This document shows, one piece after another, positions 1 to 11,800 of a DNA stretch of 64,000 nt (its first letter is position 1; every line of letters starts with the position of its first letter). Location of the stretch: the NCBI GenBank assembly GCA_030765065.1, contig CM060985.1, positions 8,246,001 to 8,310,000 on the forward strand. The letters are read 5' to 3'. Both the position numbers and the translations under genes were made by a program. Source of the DNA: Deroplatys truncata. Lineage: Eukaryota; Arthropoda; Insecta; Mantodea; Mantidae. Below the pieces are notes generated by a model. The model was not told the origin of the DNA, ran no database searches, and was given only the letters and a program-made list of their open reading frames with translations.

Positions 1-76
1 GCGATAGTCAAATGTTTAAGAACTGGACGCTATACACTGCCTTAAAATTTCATACTGTTTCCATGACATCGCCAGA
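1..76 (-). repeat. R repeat, tail fragment
   Basis: The reverse complement matches the 3' part of the R family (described at 12522), the stretch around 'catttgactatcgc' and 'catggaaacagtatg'. The copy is cut by the window start. Confidence 0.75.
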
Positions 77-2599
77 ACTGTTAGCAACACACCAGCTGTT
101 ATTTGAAAGTGGCATGTTGCTTATGCATAACATTCCTTAATTCAACCAAAAATATAATCGGCTTTTTTACATTACTTTGGTCTTCACTGAAAACGTTAAT
201 AAAAGTAACGGTTAAGCGGCCCTTCTTATATAGTCGGTTTTGGAAGGAATTGTTGCCACGTGAATCGTTCGGCTTCGCCCGGAACTGCTACACTCCTCTC
301 CTAAAAAAACATGGATTACCTACTGCCAACAGCACTCGTATTCTGCCGCACTACTACTCGTATGTGGGTTGGTAGCATATGGTGACGTAGGACAGGCTGT
401 TAGCACCATTAACGGGGCTTATTTCTATTCTCCTATTAAACTATTTATTTTTATACTTTGGGCCCTATTTAAATTGTTCAAGTACATACCGTTGGTAACA
501 CAGCTTGCTGTTGTTAATGTTCATTTCTAATAGGGAGTAAGGTTTCAGCACTGCGGCCAAGGCTAGGGCTTAAACATCCGGTTGAGACGACAGAGTACCG
601 GGTCGCTAACGTTTCACGTACAGTCTTGAGTAGGAGGTTCCATGCTTGCGCTGCAAGATGAAGAGGTAAATCATATGACAGACAGGAAAATTTATGGTAA
701 TATATAATCCACTCCGACCTGGGAAAACCACGAAAACGTTTCAGGTCACCGGTCCTCAGACTCTACTCTGAGCCGTCCCGCTCGGTTAACTACAAATGTA
801 CATTACTGGGATCTGTACCGCCAACCTAAACTTAGGCTGGCAGCAGAAGCGTGCGATTATTATTATTATTTATATTAAAGATAAACGCGAAAAAATGTTT
901 TACAACTTGGTATAGAATTAGCTGTGTGTTTCGCAATAAATGTATACGTCTAAATTTGTAATTTACTCGCGAATTTCTCGATTTCTTGCAAAAGTTTTTT
1001 TATTTGTGCGATAAACACGAAAATTTTCATATTTCAAAACTTACATGTTGATTATATAAAGGTGATCGAAAGTTCGATTTTGTTTTTGAGCCATCAACAT
1101 TAATTGCAAAATCTGATGTCAAGGTCGATTTGGTAAAGATTGTGTTTAAACAATTGCTGAATTTCAGAGTGAAAATAATATATGCTTTTATGTTACATTG
1201 AATAGTGCATCTACGTCAGAAATATGTACCCACCCACGTATCAGGATGATAATGGAACCGATGTACTGTGTTGACACTTAAACATAAAAGTAACCAGTTT
1301 TATAGATTGTGTTCAAGCCTTATGATTGACGAGAAGTTCACTGGTCTGAAAATATCGTTGAATGTTGCAATTTGGTGTCATGCAATAAACAGTTGCACTA
1401 AATGTATTGCGCTGTTTCGTACCAAACATAAATATCCTTCCAAAATATCCCGCAGCTCTGTTTAACCTCGCATAAACTACTGCTCGTAATAATAATTCAA
1501 TTTTACGAATAATACAGTAATTTTATGTTGTATAAAATAAGTTAGCCTCTTTTTTCCAAATGAATTTCAAAGTCGGTTATTATACGAACCACGCATACAT
1601 TCCGTTTTTATTTTTGTCATGAAATGTATTATTAACACGAAAATGCGAAATTCCTTAAAACATTATCACCAATAAAACCGACCCCTGACTGGTGGTTTTC
1701 CTCAATGTCAAGAGGCAGGTGAAGAAAAATCGTCATACTGCCTGACACCTTACGTACGACACAACATCCTAATGTCAATAGCTTTTATTCTTGAGTTCTT
1801 TTCTATAATTCTATATGCTCCATACTGTTAATGAAACAATAAAACGTCACACTTTAGAACTTTTCAGAAAGTTTTCATTGCAATTTCAACGGTTACGTTG
1901 AACAACCTTTTTCGACGTTTTTAAAATAGCTTGAGATATTTGCAAATATTTTCAGCTTTGCAAGTCGTGCTTACAACCGCTCAAAATGTATTCTTCTAAC
2001 AAACCGCACAAACGACTTCAATTTTTTTCCCTATAGTTATTTATTTGCCCTTTTTAATTGTCACCTTAAAGACGCTGCGCTGCCAGTTTAATAATGCGCA
2101 CTCTCATAGAAGGCGTTCTACCTTTCGATCTCCATCACCGCAAAGACATCCTTTAAACTCAGTGAAATATGACAGGAGTCGAAAATTGTAAGCTATCGAA
2201 GCGTGTATATGAAAGTAAACTTAAATCATAACGATATCGAAAACTTGAAAAAACATTGTAGAATAGTGTGGGAACCAGAAACACAACGTGGTGAACTGTA
2301 AAAGGCTAAACGTTGTAAAATTGAAGAAAATTACTTAAAATCTTTCCTAAAAAAGTAATGAGAAAGAAATCGTTCTCCGTACTAAAGAGTTTTGACCGAA
2401 ATATCAAGCGTATATTAAGCTGGGATGAAGAATGTTTAGGATTGTTTGGGTTTCACCTGAAGAATCTCCAAAACAATCAATGTTTTATTGGACATCGCAG
2501 TGTAAATGTGGAGGACAAAGCTGATCAACAGAGACTGAGACTGGTTTTTCCCCCGTAGCTTCCTGTCTGTACCATGAATATTTAAAAACAGCAGCACTT
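77..2599. other. Upstream non-coding stretch, nothing identified
   Basis: No convincing gene, exon or RNA was found. The ORFs here are short and have no recognisable motif. A short ATT microsatellite lies near 860. The block around 240-320 (ggaactgctacactcctctc) resembles sequence near 21190-21230, suggesting an unnamed dispersed repeat. Confidence 0.5.
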
Positions 2600-3040
2600 A
2601 CGTATCGGTAGGTTGGTAGCAATGTTCTGTTTTGTAGAGCTTGCATTTCGTATACCACAAGAGGGAGGTGACGCGAGAAGGATAATACAGCGCAATAAAA
2701 TTCTGTTTGCGTTTGAACACACAGCCTCTGAAAGCTGCAGCAAGCGTGAAGATGCACCCCCTCGTGTTGAGCCTGCTGTGACTGTTACAGCTGCACACTA
2801 CACGTCAGTATTGGCTAAACATTGCCAACCAGATCGTGATGACAACGCGCGGCCTCATGTCGCAGATTTTGGCTGAATGGAACATTCACCTTATAGCCCC
2901 TAGCTTGCACCCTGTGATATTTTTATTCCCATCATTAAAGGCAAAGCTCTGGAACATTCGATTTGAGAGCTCTGAAGCAGTGCTCAAGAAAAGTCAGGCG
3001 ATCCTTAAGGACCTCACAAAAAATAGCCTCTACCCATGGA
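2600..3040 (+). pseudogene. Mariner-type transposase relic
   Basis: Broken reading frames carry recognisable Tc1/mariner pieces. There is a DDNARPHVA segment near 2840-2865 (the second catalytic aspartate region) followed, in another frame, by LFPSLKAKLWNIRF and ILKDLTKNSLYPWM, which match the C-terminal part of mariner transposases. The expected PPYSPDLAPCD region is only partly readable. Stops and frame changes make it non-functional, and no terminal repeats were located. Confidence 0.6.
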
Positions 3041-3091
3041 TGTCGGCAAGGGAAGGGGGGGGCAAATGCGCTTCACTGGAATTACCAACCA

Positions 3092-3093
<2 letters not shown>

Positions 3094-3141
<48 letters not shown>

Positions 3142-3164
3142 CATCATCATCATCATCATCATTA
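3094..3164. repeat. ATT/CAT trinucleotide microsatellite
   Basis: A run of about 16 ATT units passes directly into about 7 CAT units. The ORFs of poly-Tyr/His and poly-Ile across it are simple-repeat artefacts. Confidence 0.97.
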
Positions 3165-3198
3165 ATATGTCCTTACTGTCATCTTCATCCTTGCCTGT

Positions 3199-3475
3199 CG
3201 TCATCCGTGGTCTAGGAGTACCATGCTAGCCTCTAGTTTCTGAGGTCACGGTCCAAACCCGACGGAAGGGGATGGATTTTTTCCGGGCGTAAAAATCCTT
3301 AGCATGGCTTCCTTCGGAAGGGAAGTAAAGCCGGTGGTCCCGTGTCCTAGATTTACGGCATGTAAAAGAACCTCAAGCCTGATAAAGAGGCCTCTGAGCA
3401 AAATTTGCAGTCTTTCACGTTCAATATACAATGAGACGCTAAGAAGCGTAGCAGTTAAAGAGCGTCCATAAATAG
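3199..3475 (+). mobile_element. tRNA-derived SINE-A, copy 1
   Basis: This copy shares a ~280-bp body with 61091-61372 and 50386-50615: 'taaaaatccttagcatgg', 'agaacctcaagcctgataaa' and 'agttaaagagc' occur in order in all three. The head (catccgtggtctaggagtac ... ggtccaaaccc) corresponds to the tRNA-like head with A- and B-box-like blocks seen best in the 61-kb copy. It follows the ATT/CAT microsatellite. Confidence 0.85.
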
Positions 3476-4371
3476 AAAACTGAATTCATTTGTTTTCATA
3501 ATTGCCATATTTAAACTACTTTATAATGTATAACAGCAGCTATTTCTTTTCTTAGGTCTGTGATTCATTGCAAAGTGACTTTGTATTTTGCAGTAATGTG
3601 ATTTAAGATAATCCGAAGTCTGACATGGCATTCTGCGTACTAGCTTCATTATGTTTACGTAAGCAGTTTGAAACAAAAGGCTAAAACCTACTAATCTTGC
3701 GTAAAATTGGGGAATAAGAAGTTGGGTGTTTTGAAGTATGTTCATTTTTGCCCGTCCTGCACCATGTGTTTGAGGAGTGGCAGAGACGCTATAAAAACTG
3801 AATTGAAGTAGGAGGGATTGCTTTAAAAAAAGATCATGTAAGTAAACATTGAGATGGTGTAACAACATGTGTGAAATCAGTTTTTGTTGATCGCATAATA
3901 TGCATTCAGCAAGGTTTCAGGCCCAAGAACTACTCAGTGTGGAGGAGATAAAATACTGCCCCCTCTCACGCCAGGGCGAGATCTTGTGCGTGCTGTTGCC
4001 TAAGCAAGCGGGCGTAGACAGGAGTTGGATCGAAAACTGTACACAAGACAATGAAGTCATCAGTTTCATAAGCCAATTTATTTAAATTCGCCGTTTGATT
4101 TCAATACAGAAATATTGGCTTCGTCAACAATAAAAAAGAGCATGTCTAATTAGATGTAATATACAAATACAGAAATGCTAATTATTACATGAGTAGGTAC
4201 TTAAACTAAATGTTGGAATTGTAAATATAGTATATTTCCATAAGAAAGCTTATAACCTAATTCATTTCTAGATATTCTTCCACTGAATAAAAACAACCCT
4301 GTATTAGGAATTTTTTGAAGACTATACAATAAGACATAAAAATCAAAAAGGAAAATTACAGGAAGAATACA
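3476..4371. other. Non-coding stretch, nothing identified
   Basis: AT-rich sequence with short ORFs (for example 3521-3868 minus and 3900-4085 plus) that show no motif, no start context and no splice-linked continuation. No repeat match within the window was noticed. Confidence 0.5.
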
Positions 4372-4660
4372 ATCATAATGCTGTTAGGTAGAGGTGATTC
4401 AACAGAGGGGGAGACCTCGCGCGCTGCGGCCCTCCTAGGAGGAAGGCCACAGAGACGCGCGAAAGTCCCTAACATTTCCAGAGCTGGAGCCGCCCTCTGG
4501 TGTACTCTTTCCATTGAGCACGCATCCGTCTGACACGTCATACGCCACGAAACATCTGAAAGGGAAAGGAAATCGAGGTAGAGAAGAAACCATTCGCCTG
4601 TCTGGTCAGAGTGGGGATCGAACCTCGCACACGGTGGAAGCCTTTGCACGAGTTATGCAC
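4372..4660 (-). mobile_element. tRNA-derived SINE-B, copy 1
   Basis: On the minus strand a tRNA-like head with a B-box-like block (gaggttcgatcccc) leads into a body shared with 5775-6190. Shared pieces on the plus strand are 'ccacagagacgcgc', 'gagaagaaaccattcgcc' and 'cctcgcac'. The two copies differ substantially, so this is an old family. Confidence 0.65.
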
Positions 4661-4695
4661 CAGCAAATGGACACAAAATCTTTCCGACATATGGA

Positions 4696-5317
4696 GGATG
4701 CACATGACTTTCTCTACCCAATCTTCAAGAAATTATTTTCTTACAAAAGCTTATTTTTCTATCTACTTCGTGTTAATTGAGATAAACAATTTCGTTGTTC
4801 ATTTTGTTGTAGGCGCAAGAGAAGACTTTGCTGGCTTTGAAATTTCACAATGTTTTCATGACACGACGTTAAACAAAAAAAAATGGCAAATTAAAACTTA
4901 AGAAATATAAAGTAGTTGAAAATTAAAGCCACTAATGAATATTTGGGAATTGGTGAATGACATACATTATGTGTATGTGTTTTCTCTCAAAAGTCACTCT
5001 GAAAGAACACGACTTCACAGGCTGTTACCACAAATTTCAAGATATACATTTTGTCGTGCAGATGTCTTAAACTTGTGGTGTCGTTATTTTTTAAAAAATA
5101 AAATGTAAAGGGCAGTTTAGGGTGGAGGAATTATTTAAATCTTCGTGTCACATCCTTGGAAGATGCTGAAGTTAAATACCTACCGAATTTGGTATTGGCC
5201 GAGTTTTCGTTTTTGAGGAGCCTCAAAACCTGAATTCTCGGTAAAATCTCGTTATGAAATTTTGAGTGGAATGCAACACTATTTACTTTAGGTAACTATG
5301 TAGTAGAGAAGGAAAAA
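4696..5317 (-). repeat. R repeat, near-complete minus copy
   Basis: On the plus strand it starts at 'catgactttctctaccc' (the R tail reversed) and ends at 'gtagtagagaagg' (the R head reversed). It includes the internal landmarks 'aaagggcagtttagggtgg' and 'gaggagcctcaaaacctg'. Several internal deletions make it shorter than the full copy at 12522. Confidence 0.75.
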
Positions 5318-5748
5318 ATGTAAGTAGTTGAAAATTAAAACCACTGAGAATGAATATCTCGGAAATGGTTAATGACAACATTTTTATATAAATTGTGTTT
5401 TAACGAGAACTACATTTGTTCTATGTAGTAAGATGTTGTCTATCTCTTGCGGTTTAGCAATTATACAAAAGTTATTCACAATGAAGAACACTTCACAGAC
5501 TGTTCACAGAACATTCAAAATATACATTTTATTTCTATTAAAACTATATTTAATATATGGTATTTTAATCAAAATCATTACAGCTATTTCTGAGAAAATA
5601 AAAGAATAACGAAGCATTTTCCAAGTAAAGGGTAGTTTGGGGGGAGGGAATTTTCTTGAAAATCTTCGATGAAATCTCTATATCGAATTTTCGGGTGGAA
5701 TACGATACTTCCTCTACATACTGTAAGCGGTAGAGAAAATAAAACTTC
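5318..5748 (-). repeat. R repeat, partial minus copy
   Basis: Reversed R sequence with 'gtagtaagatgttgtctatc', 'atggtattttaatcaaaatc', 'aaagggtagtttgggggg' and a terminal 'gcggtagagaaaa'. It follows the previous R copy in the same orientation. Confidence 0.75.
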
Positions 5749-5774
5749 CAACTCTCCAGCCAAAATGAATAATA

Positions 5775-6190
5775 AGATATGGCCAGGGAACGGAGAGGAC
5801 ACCTCGACCCAGCGCTTGCCATCCCCAGTAGGCCTGCCACAGAGACGCGCAGAGGTGCCTAACCATTCCAAACTTGATGACCCGGTCACACTGGCATGCT
5901 GCTCAGACAAGACTTCCCTCTGCCAGAACCGGGGAGAAATCGGTCCACCTGAGGCGGCTCATTGCCAACCTGCAGGCCCCAGAAGAATTTTCCAACAAGC
6001 AAGCATGTGCCCCATTTGACCGACACTACACAGCCCCTAAGACCACCTGAAACATGAAAGGGGAAGCGAAATGAGGGAGAGGAAATTCATTGTACAAGAG
6101 AAACCATTCGCCTTGCCAACCAGGGAAAGCCACCAGGTCCAGCCCCGGGAATCGAATCCGGGACCTCGCACGTTACCGTGGAGCCATTTC
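5775..6190 (-). mobile_element. tRNA-derived SINE-B, copy 2
   Basis: On the minus strand the head at about 6190-6140 contains 'ggattcgattcccgg', a near-canonical RNA polymerase III B box. The body is shared with 4372-4660. It lies directly beyond the end of an R copy. Confidence 0.7.
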
Positions 6191-6939
6191 TCTCGTTACC
6201 ATTTCGTGTACATAATTGTCTTCCTATTTTCATTTAATCAATTCCTTCTTCTGTTTTATCCTGATGCAACACGTATATATATACAGATATTGTTTTCGCA
6301 ATAGCAACTTGACTGCAAGGCCCGTCGCAAAAACGTTATTTGTTACAATTAATTTGATGATGCGCTTAAACCTTGAAGATACAGAAACGTTTTTGTTGCA
6401 TCACGGAAGTGTGATGGGAACCTTGAAGACGCTTGGGACGCCTCTCATTCTGAAGAGGGATTCTGACAGAGCAGCAACACCTCTCACAGGTGAGAGCAAC
6501 ACTAGTAGTAGTAAATGTTTATACGCCTTCTTTATTTTCACACACAATGCATTGACATTTTCTGAAAAGAGCAAAACGCGTTTCATTGCTAAAAATCTCC
6601 CAATACTTTACCGACTATCTCCAAAAATGAGCATGAAACATACATTAACAATGATATTCATAGTGGGCTTTAACCAAGAAGGCTTTTAAAAAACAACCAA
6701 CTGCAGTGATTCTGATCAAAGGCAACTGTTTGAAGTGTATACATGTAAATCTCACCTACTGTTCGGTGTAAAGACTTTACCTAATCACTAACGCTAAGTT
6801 TTAAAATGGTTTCATATGGCGCTGTTTATTCTGCAGCATCTAAATGTTTACGTGTAACTCGTGCATTTATTAATGAACAAAATAATCGTTTAGAGTAGTA
6901 GGATACAACATCTTACTTTATCTGTTAGGGGAAGAATGT
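6191..6939. other. Non-coding stretch, nothing identified
   Basis: Contains a 157-codon ORF (6216-6689, plus) with no recognisable domain, flanked by repeats and lacking a homologue in the window. No support for a gene was found. Confidence 0.4.
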
Positions 6940-7265
6940 CTATTGTGATTTCACATGAATTGCATGTTTTGAGGTCCCCAAATTTATTAGAAGAATAAAA
7001 AAGATGTAGGAAGCGGCTCGTATTTCTGTGTTCTATGAATAATATAACTCGAAAATTGAGATTAACCATGTTCTACACAAGTCAGATTCTTTCTAAAATT
7101 GCAAGGAAAGTATTTTCAGGAAATCCCTCCCCCATATCGTAAACAACCTTTTAGTTTGACAAAAACTTGTTGTTTTTTATTTTCTCAAAAATGGCTTACG
7201 ATTTTTATTAAAATATCGCATATTTGATATTTAGATGACAAATAAACCGTAGTCACTTTTTGATG
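6940..7265 (+). repeat. R repeat, decayed plus fragment
   Basis: Degraded R sequence: 'tgcatgttttgaggtcccc', 'aggaaatccctccccc', 'tttattttctcaaaaatggc' and 'gatgacaaataaa' occur in the same order as in the full copies. Confidence 0.65.
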
Positions 7266-7689
7266 GACAACGTTTTTACCTAGTATGGAATTCTGGCCGC
7301 GTGTGAATGCTGGACGTTAAACTGATGCTAATATCCTTTTGACTGCAGTGTATTTGGTCAATACGTCATAAGGTACTAATATCGTGTTTGTGAGCATTTT
7401 TGTCTGTCGCGAGTTTTACGTAACAAATAAACAAACAAATGGGAAGCCCGCACGTGACGAGTGTGGTACCAAGAGACTAGAGAAGTAAAACTATGAAACA
7501 AATGCGTTTATCCACACCTTAACTTTGCTAATGTCCAGAGCAAAGAAAAGCAACAATAGTTCACTATTCTCTCGTTAAATGTTTTAGTGTATGTATTTTG
7601 TTTTTGTTATAATAACCGCCTTTAACTTCTGTGTCAGTGGGGGCTCTGACTTGAGAAACAATTGACAGTGTTGAGTCAAACCAAAGAAC

Positions 7690-7800
7690 GGTTTAAACGT
7701 CGGCGGAGGGGTAGGGAATGATTGCAGTCGGTAATCGAATCCGGGATATCTGGGTTGAGAAGCCAAAATCCTGACCACTCCCCCACGGACGCAGTCTTGT
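7690..7800 (-). repeat. tRNA-like sequence (SINE head or tRNA pseudogene)
   Basis: The minus strand reads 'gtccgtgggggagtggtcag' then 'ggcttctcaaccc' and 'cccggattcgattaccgac'. This has the order of a tRNA: D-arm/A box, anticodon arm and T-arm/B box. Stem pairing is imperfect, so a tRNA-derived SINE head or a pseudogene is more likely than a working tRNA. Confidence 0.55.
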
Positions 7801-7833
7801 GTTTGTAGGTAACTCGCTGACTGTGGGCTTTTA

Positions 7834-8340
7834 AAGTTGCTTTCTCTCCATCTACTTATAGCAAGTAGATAAAAATAAAATCGTATTTCACCTAAACATT
7901 CTATATCAAAATTTCCCCGAAAATACACGTTTTGAGGTTCCCTGAACCCGAAAAGCACTTTTAGGAAAAGCTATATGTGCATGTCTGTGAACAGCATACC
8001 TAACTAAAACACGAAAAGTTAGATAGTTAACAAATTTGGTATTTTAAGTTCAGCATCATTCAAAGATGCGACACGAGGATTTTCAAGAACCCCCCCATCT
8101 ATCCTTTACATGGAAAATGTTTTATTTTCTCAAGAGTTTGATTAAAATGTCAGACTTTTAACGACAAATGAAATGTTTATCTTGGATATTCTGTAACTAA
8201 CCTTGAACTCCTCTTCACCATAACAACCAGGCAAAAAATATCCACCTCTGGAAAATGTACATTTCATTAAAACATACCATTTTTGTCAAATACAATGTTT
8301 AGGGTATTATAATTATAATCATTTCGAGATATTCTTTGCT
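7834..8340 (+). repeat. R repeat, partial plus copy
   Basis: Starts with a head-like 'ctttctctccatctac' and runs through 'tgaggttccctgaaccc', 'gcgacacgaggattttcaag' and 'acatggaaaatgttttattt'. It ends in diverged sequence before the microsatellite upstream of CYP4 exon 1. Confidence 0.7.
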
Positions 8341-8440
8341 ATAGTTCTTAATTTTCCAATAGGCGCACGCATGCACACACACTATGAAACTAAGCAATTA
8401 TATGCATTATAAAATTAGTATATTTTACTTCAGTAAACAG

Positions 8441-8442
<2 letters not shown>

Positions 8443-8512
<70 letters not shown>

Positions 8513-8514
8513 AT
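8443..8514. repeat. AT/GT dinucleotide microsatellite
   Basis: A long AT run passes into GT repeats, ending about 190 bp upstream of the CYP4 start codon. It lies in the likely promoter or 5'-UTR region; no regulatory role can be shown. Confidence 0.95.
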
Positions 8515-8699
8515 ACAGAGCCTACGATTCTAAACAAAGGAACAAAATAGGCAAGTGTCGAGCTCTCTGAATGAATCACTCAGGACATCAGAACAAGCAG
8601 GCTACCATAACTCGTGGCGTGTACAGCACACGTGTAGGGAAAGTTTTGTGGATGTTATTAACACAGCCGTTTGCTATTTCTCTTGACGGAGGAGTGTTG

Positions 8700-8889
8700 A
8701 TGTTGTTTCAGATGTTAGCGCTGATCTTGGCCGCCCTGATCCTCGTGATTCTTGTGCTCAACATCTTCCTGCCGTACCACTATGTGTGGCTGTTCAGGTG
8801 GAAGGCCTGGCAGCAGCTCAGTGTCATACCAGGTCCACCAACTGTCCCATATTTTGGTAACATTCTCACATTCAACGTTTCTCATGACC
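8700..8889 (+). CDS. CYP4: CYP4 exon 1: membrane anchor and proline hinge
   Basis: This exon encodes the first 63 residues plus one base. Residues 1-25 are a Leu/Ile/Val-rich helix ([20 protein letters not shown]), the N-terminal ER anchor of microsomal P450s. It is followed by aromatic and basic residues and the hinge [13 protein letters not shown]. The donor is gacc|gtaagt. The Met at 8700 places the hinge at the usual distance. The frame stays open upstream to an ATG at 8571, but that would add 43 polar residues before the anchor, unlike the family. A second in-frame ATG at 8712 directly follows ttgtttcag and could mark an acceptor of a 5'-UTR intron. No convincing TATA box was seen upstream; an AT/GT microsatellite lies at 8443-8514. 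Confidence 0.92.
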
Positions 8890-11800
8890 GTAAGTATGGC
8901 AACGCTGCAGACAAGTTCTGAACAAAAGTTTGTTAACACATTTCAGATTTGGTTAAAAAATTAAGGTTAGTGAAAATAAAGGGGCTCCGAATGAAGGTTG
9001 CAGCTGGTTATTTCGAACCAAAACTAAAGGTTTTTAACTTTGATAGCTAATAGAAGTGCTGCAGTGAAATATATGTGTAAACTAATGGGAGCAAATAAAT
9101 ATGTTGTATTTATTTTATTTTTACCATTAGAAATGTGCTGAGCCTGTTATTTTGCTATGTACTACCTACCCTTGGAAGGGCTTTACCATAGGGATGATGA
9201 AACTATTGTAGGGTGGTGGTTTGGTTGTGATGGGAGATAGCGCTATGTTTTCATAGGCTCCTCAGCGGCTGCCTTTTCAGGAGCAGCGCCAATGCTCTGC
9301 TCCGATGATGTTTGTTCTTCCTTGATGGATTGTGATTTGTGTAATTTTGATTGACCACTCTCATGGGGAGGGGGGCAGCTTTGTGCTGTTGGCAGCTTTA
9401 AAGCCTTCGTTACCAGGGGTGCCCACAAGCCATGCGCTATCGACGCTCTTGTGGTAAGTAGCCCCCCAAGTGGCCGAAGCGCTGTTAATGTGTTTATATA
9501 CACCTGTTGCAATGAGTTGCGTGGTGTAATGGTTCGTTAAGTCGCTTGCCTCGCGATATTCGACTCTATATGGATATTAAAAAGTTGAGTCTGCGTTATA
9601 TGTGTGTAACGTATTTTTAACAATGTTGAACTCCAATGAGAGGCATTACTATGCTTTTAGTTTACATGTATTGCGATTAATTATACTTTGTAAAACACCT
9701 CAGTTCCATGAGCAAGTGCCAAGTTCTTACGGCAAACCTTAAGACATCTTCACAAGTTAAAATAATACAACAGATATCATTACAAGCAAATAAAACCTTG
9801 GGAAATCTCACAGATTTACAAAACATCCTAACACATAACGTAACAATAAAACCCCGCACACTGATGCATGTAATGAAAACATCTGATGCGTTAAATTCAC
9901 ATGACTTCCTCTAACCGTTATTAACCCGTCTAAACACTACGCTTATGAAAGCTTATTTTTCTGTCTGTCGAGATAAACCTTTGCAGAAATAGCTACATTA
10001 CATATTTCATTATAAAAGCAAAGGGAACGGCGATAGTCAAATGTTTAAGAACCGAACGCTACACTCTGCCTTAAAATTCCATACTCTTTCCGTTCAATCG
10101 GGAGAAGCAACTGAATGTCGACAGGACTTGAAAAGAACGACAGGAGTATTGAACAATTTTAACATTAATAACGATATCCCGGAAACAGCTTTTGCCACAA
10201 AAAGTTACTTGAAGTAAATTGCATGTTTTAAATAGATCTACATTTTTTGTACAGTATGAGTTCGTCTATCACTTAACGTTTACGATTATATAAGATTACA
10301 CAAAATTCCTTCGTAATGAAGAGGACTTCAAAGGCTGCTCCCAGAAAATTCAAAATATACATTTTAATTTGTCATGTAGGAAATATCTTTAATATATAGT
10401 ATTTTAATCAAAATTGTGAGAGTCATGTTTTAGAAAATAAAAAATTTCGAAAAATGTTCCATCTAAAGGGTAGTTGGGGTGGGGGTGTTCTTTAAAATCT
10501 TCGTGTCGCATATTCGGAAGATATTGGTATTTATAAAAATAAACTTGGTATTTAAGTTCAGCTTCTTCCAGATAGTACACGGAGGTTTTCAAGAAAATCC
10601 CCCTCACCCAACCACCCCTTACAAGGAAAAAGCTTGAACATTTTTTCTTTTCTGAAAAATGGATTTAACGAACTTGGTTAAAACACCATATGTTTAAGAT
10701 TTACATGATAAATAGAATGTTTATCTTGAATTTTGTGAGATTAGCCTGTGCAGTGCTCTTCATTCGGAAGAATTTTGTATAATCTTGTATAACTGGTAAA
10801 CGCTAAGCTGTAGACGAAAACGCAGTGCACAAAAAATGAACATCTCATTAAATCGCACAATTTATTTCGAATAAACTTCTTGTGGTATTAGCCATTTGGA
10901 GATATCCATTATTAATGGTTCCAATTGTTCAATACTTTGTCATTCTTTTAAAGTCCTGTCGATTTTCAGTTGTTTCTCGCGATGTCATGGAAACAGTATG
11001 GGCCATATAGCGTCCAGTTGTTAAACATTTGACTATCGCTGTTCTCTATAACGAAACGTGTAATGTAAGTGTTTCTGTAAAGGTTTATCTCGATTAAAAC
11101 TGAGTAGATAGAAAAATAAACTTTCGTAAGAATAGTTCGTATAGCCACTAATAAGCGATGGAGAGTAGAGAAGGCCCTGTGAATGTAACACGACATTTCT
11201 CAGAATTGTTTTTTTGTGTGTTCCCAAACAGATCACGTTGTATTACCAAAGGTTAAACTAACAATGAACATGCACGGAAGTGATGACGCTAAAAAGACCA
11301 TTTACAGCCAATAAGCGTGCTATGGTCGACTCGTGCCATACATACAACTATATTAGTTATAGGAAGATAACCAAACAAGCCTTGAAGCCAAGTCTCTATG
11401 TCAAGGTTTTTCTTTCACAGAAATTTTACAAAAATTGGCTCATCTCCACGAGTGTTATGGCCCAGTGTTTCGACTCTGGATCATGGGCATGCCCAGGGTG
11501 TTCCTCGTGGATCCTGAAGATGTGGAGGTGAGTATCTCTGTGTGTGTGTGTTCTAATATTGGAAACCACTGAACTAATCTTGAAAATTCTTTCACCATTG
11601 AAAATCACTGATATTCCAACTCAGTAATAACTAAAGTGTGGATGAACGTGTTAATGAAGAAGGTTTTGACTTTTTCATGAGAATGCCATAAAGGAGAAAT
11701 AGTAGTTGAGAATGCATGTAAAAAAGACAAATGATGCCATGTTTAATTCGAAACAATATACAGAGTGCGCCAGTGAAACCGGCGGTTTTCAGATTCGTGT

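Larger units (their letters stand above)
8890..9902. other. CYP4 intron 1, first part
   Basis: Contains an 89-codon minus ORF (9243-9512) without a recognised domain, a tRNA-like start (9514 onward) and a short repeat paired with 24075-24240. The rest is AT-rich sequence with no call. Confidence 0.5.

Noticed and set aside
6216-6689. 157-codon ORF as a gene
   Set aside because: No recognised domain, composition like the surrounding AT-rich DNA, no splice continuity, and located among repeats.
9243-9512. 89-codon minus ORF in CYP4 intron 1
   Set aside because: No domain recognised and no related copy; a fragment of a retroelement or processed gene cannot be excluded but is not supported.
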